Shown here piece after piece: positions 54,461 to 54,729 of a DNA stretch of 54,729 nucleotides. The position numbers were made by a program, and so were the translations under genes. The notes beneath the pieces are model-generated. The model was not told the origin of the DNA. It searched no databases and saw only the letters and a list, made by a program, of their open reading frames with translations. The stretch is from positions 1 through 54,729 of the forward strand of contig NZ_AJXU01000035.1 of NCBI RefSeq assembly GCF_000264315.1, in the 5' to 3' direction. The stretch is from Rhodanobacter fulvus Jip2. GTDB taxonomy: Bacteria; Pseudomonadota; Gammaproteobacteria; Xanthomonadales; Rhodanobacteraceae. The number at the start of each line of letters is the position of its first letter. Position 1 is the first letter of the stretch.

Positions 54461-54729
54461 CGCACCAGAAGCACCAGCGCGACAACGGCGAACAGGTTAA
54501 CGCCGACGGCGAACTCCGTTACGTCCGTGCCCAGGAAGAATTGCCCATTGGCTCCCAGGTTGGCGCTGAAGCCCAGTCGACTGGAGCCGCCACCAAACTG
54601 CATGGCTACCCCCAGCTCGGCACCGGTGAACCACTGGTATTTGAACCCGGGGAGAGCAAGCACCGGGATCTGCGACGCGAAAAGAACAGGCGCCCACTTG
54701 CGACCGTAAGGGATGCTCTGATCTATTCC
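54418..54729 (-). CDS. Partial membrane-associated protein (C-terminal 103 residues)
   Basis: The frame is open to the right window edge, so only the C-terminus is visible. It has YGRKWAPVLFASQIPVLALP, a Gly-rich beta-like part (GVAMQFGGGSSRLGFSANLG) and a hydrophobic segment (FAVGVNLFAVVALVLLV). No family recognised. Its last codons overlap attC-like site 6. Confidence 0.55.
   Translation of the reverse strand, partial: GIDQSIPYGRKWAPVLFASQIPVLALPGFKYQWFTGAELGVAMQFGGGSSRLGFSANLGANGQFFLGTDVTEFAVGVNLFAVVALVLLVRSNISFKADGLAAA

Overview
This is GC-rich (roughly two-thirds G+C by eye) gammaproteobacterial chromosome. The best fit is Xanthomonadales, probably the Rhodanobacteraceae (Rhodanobacter/Dyella/Luteibacter type). 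The pointers are a TorF-type porin beside a sigma54-driven glnA, NtrB/NtrC, a long-form LeuA, a xylan/cellulose/cellobionate locus, and dispersed GTGGGAGCG-type REP palindromes. No rRNA, tRNA, CRISPR array, replication origin or complete transposon was seen.

Layout. 1-1160: the 3' end of a large toxin-like gene, interrupted by a frameshift at a run of seven G, with a tiny overlapping membrane-protein gene (candidate immunity protein). 1190-1960: transposon debris, namely an IS200/IS605 left end and a truncated REP-associated tyrosine transposase, joined at copies of one repeat. 2088-15876: plant-polysaccharide locus with GH11 xylanase, two secreted esterases, a secreted GH9 cellulase, a GPH-family sugar symporter and a GH94 phosphorylase (probably cellobionic acid phosphorylase). 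leuA, an AraC regulator and a sterol-desaturase-family gene lie among them. 16109-24440: nitrogen control, with a TorF porin, glnA behind a textbook sigma54 promoter and NtrC site, and ntrB and ntrC. An hsdS scrap, a BRO-N gene, an aldo/keto reductase and two small genes lie between glnA and ntrB. 25104-30506: divergent GH94 and GH144-type genes that look like the separated C-terminal modules of a cyclic beta-1,2-glucan synthase. 30568-41761: central carbon metabolism, with gnd on the plus strand and zwf-HAD-tal-pgi-pgm-tkt on the minus strand. 42203-54729: about 25 small genes, all on the minus strand (VOC, GNAT, cupin, GST, SnoaL-like, YdeI-like, DUF1232 and unknown membrane proteins).

How the parts may work together. 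Both GH94 enzymes should release alpha-glucose-1-phosphate, which pgm, pgi, zwf, gnd, tal and tkt in the same window would consume. Gluconate from cellobionate would enter at 6-phosphogluconate. This link is inferred from family reactions and proximity.

The most interesting signal is in the right-hand 12 kb. At least six intergenic gaps there contain 55-77 bp elements resembling degenerate integron attC sites. Each has AAC/GTT-type ends and inner TTCAA/TTGAA-like arms. In five of the six, the next gene starts 3-19 bp after the element, as in gene cassettes. No integrase is visible, so this is either part of a sedentary chromosomal integron whose integrase lies outside the window, or an old fossil array.
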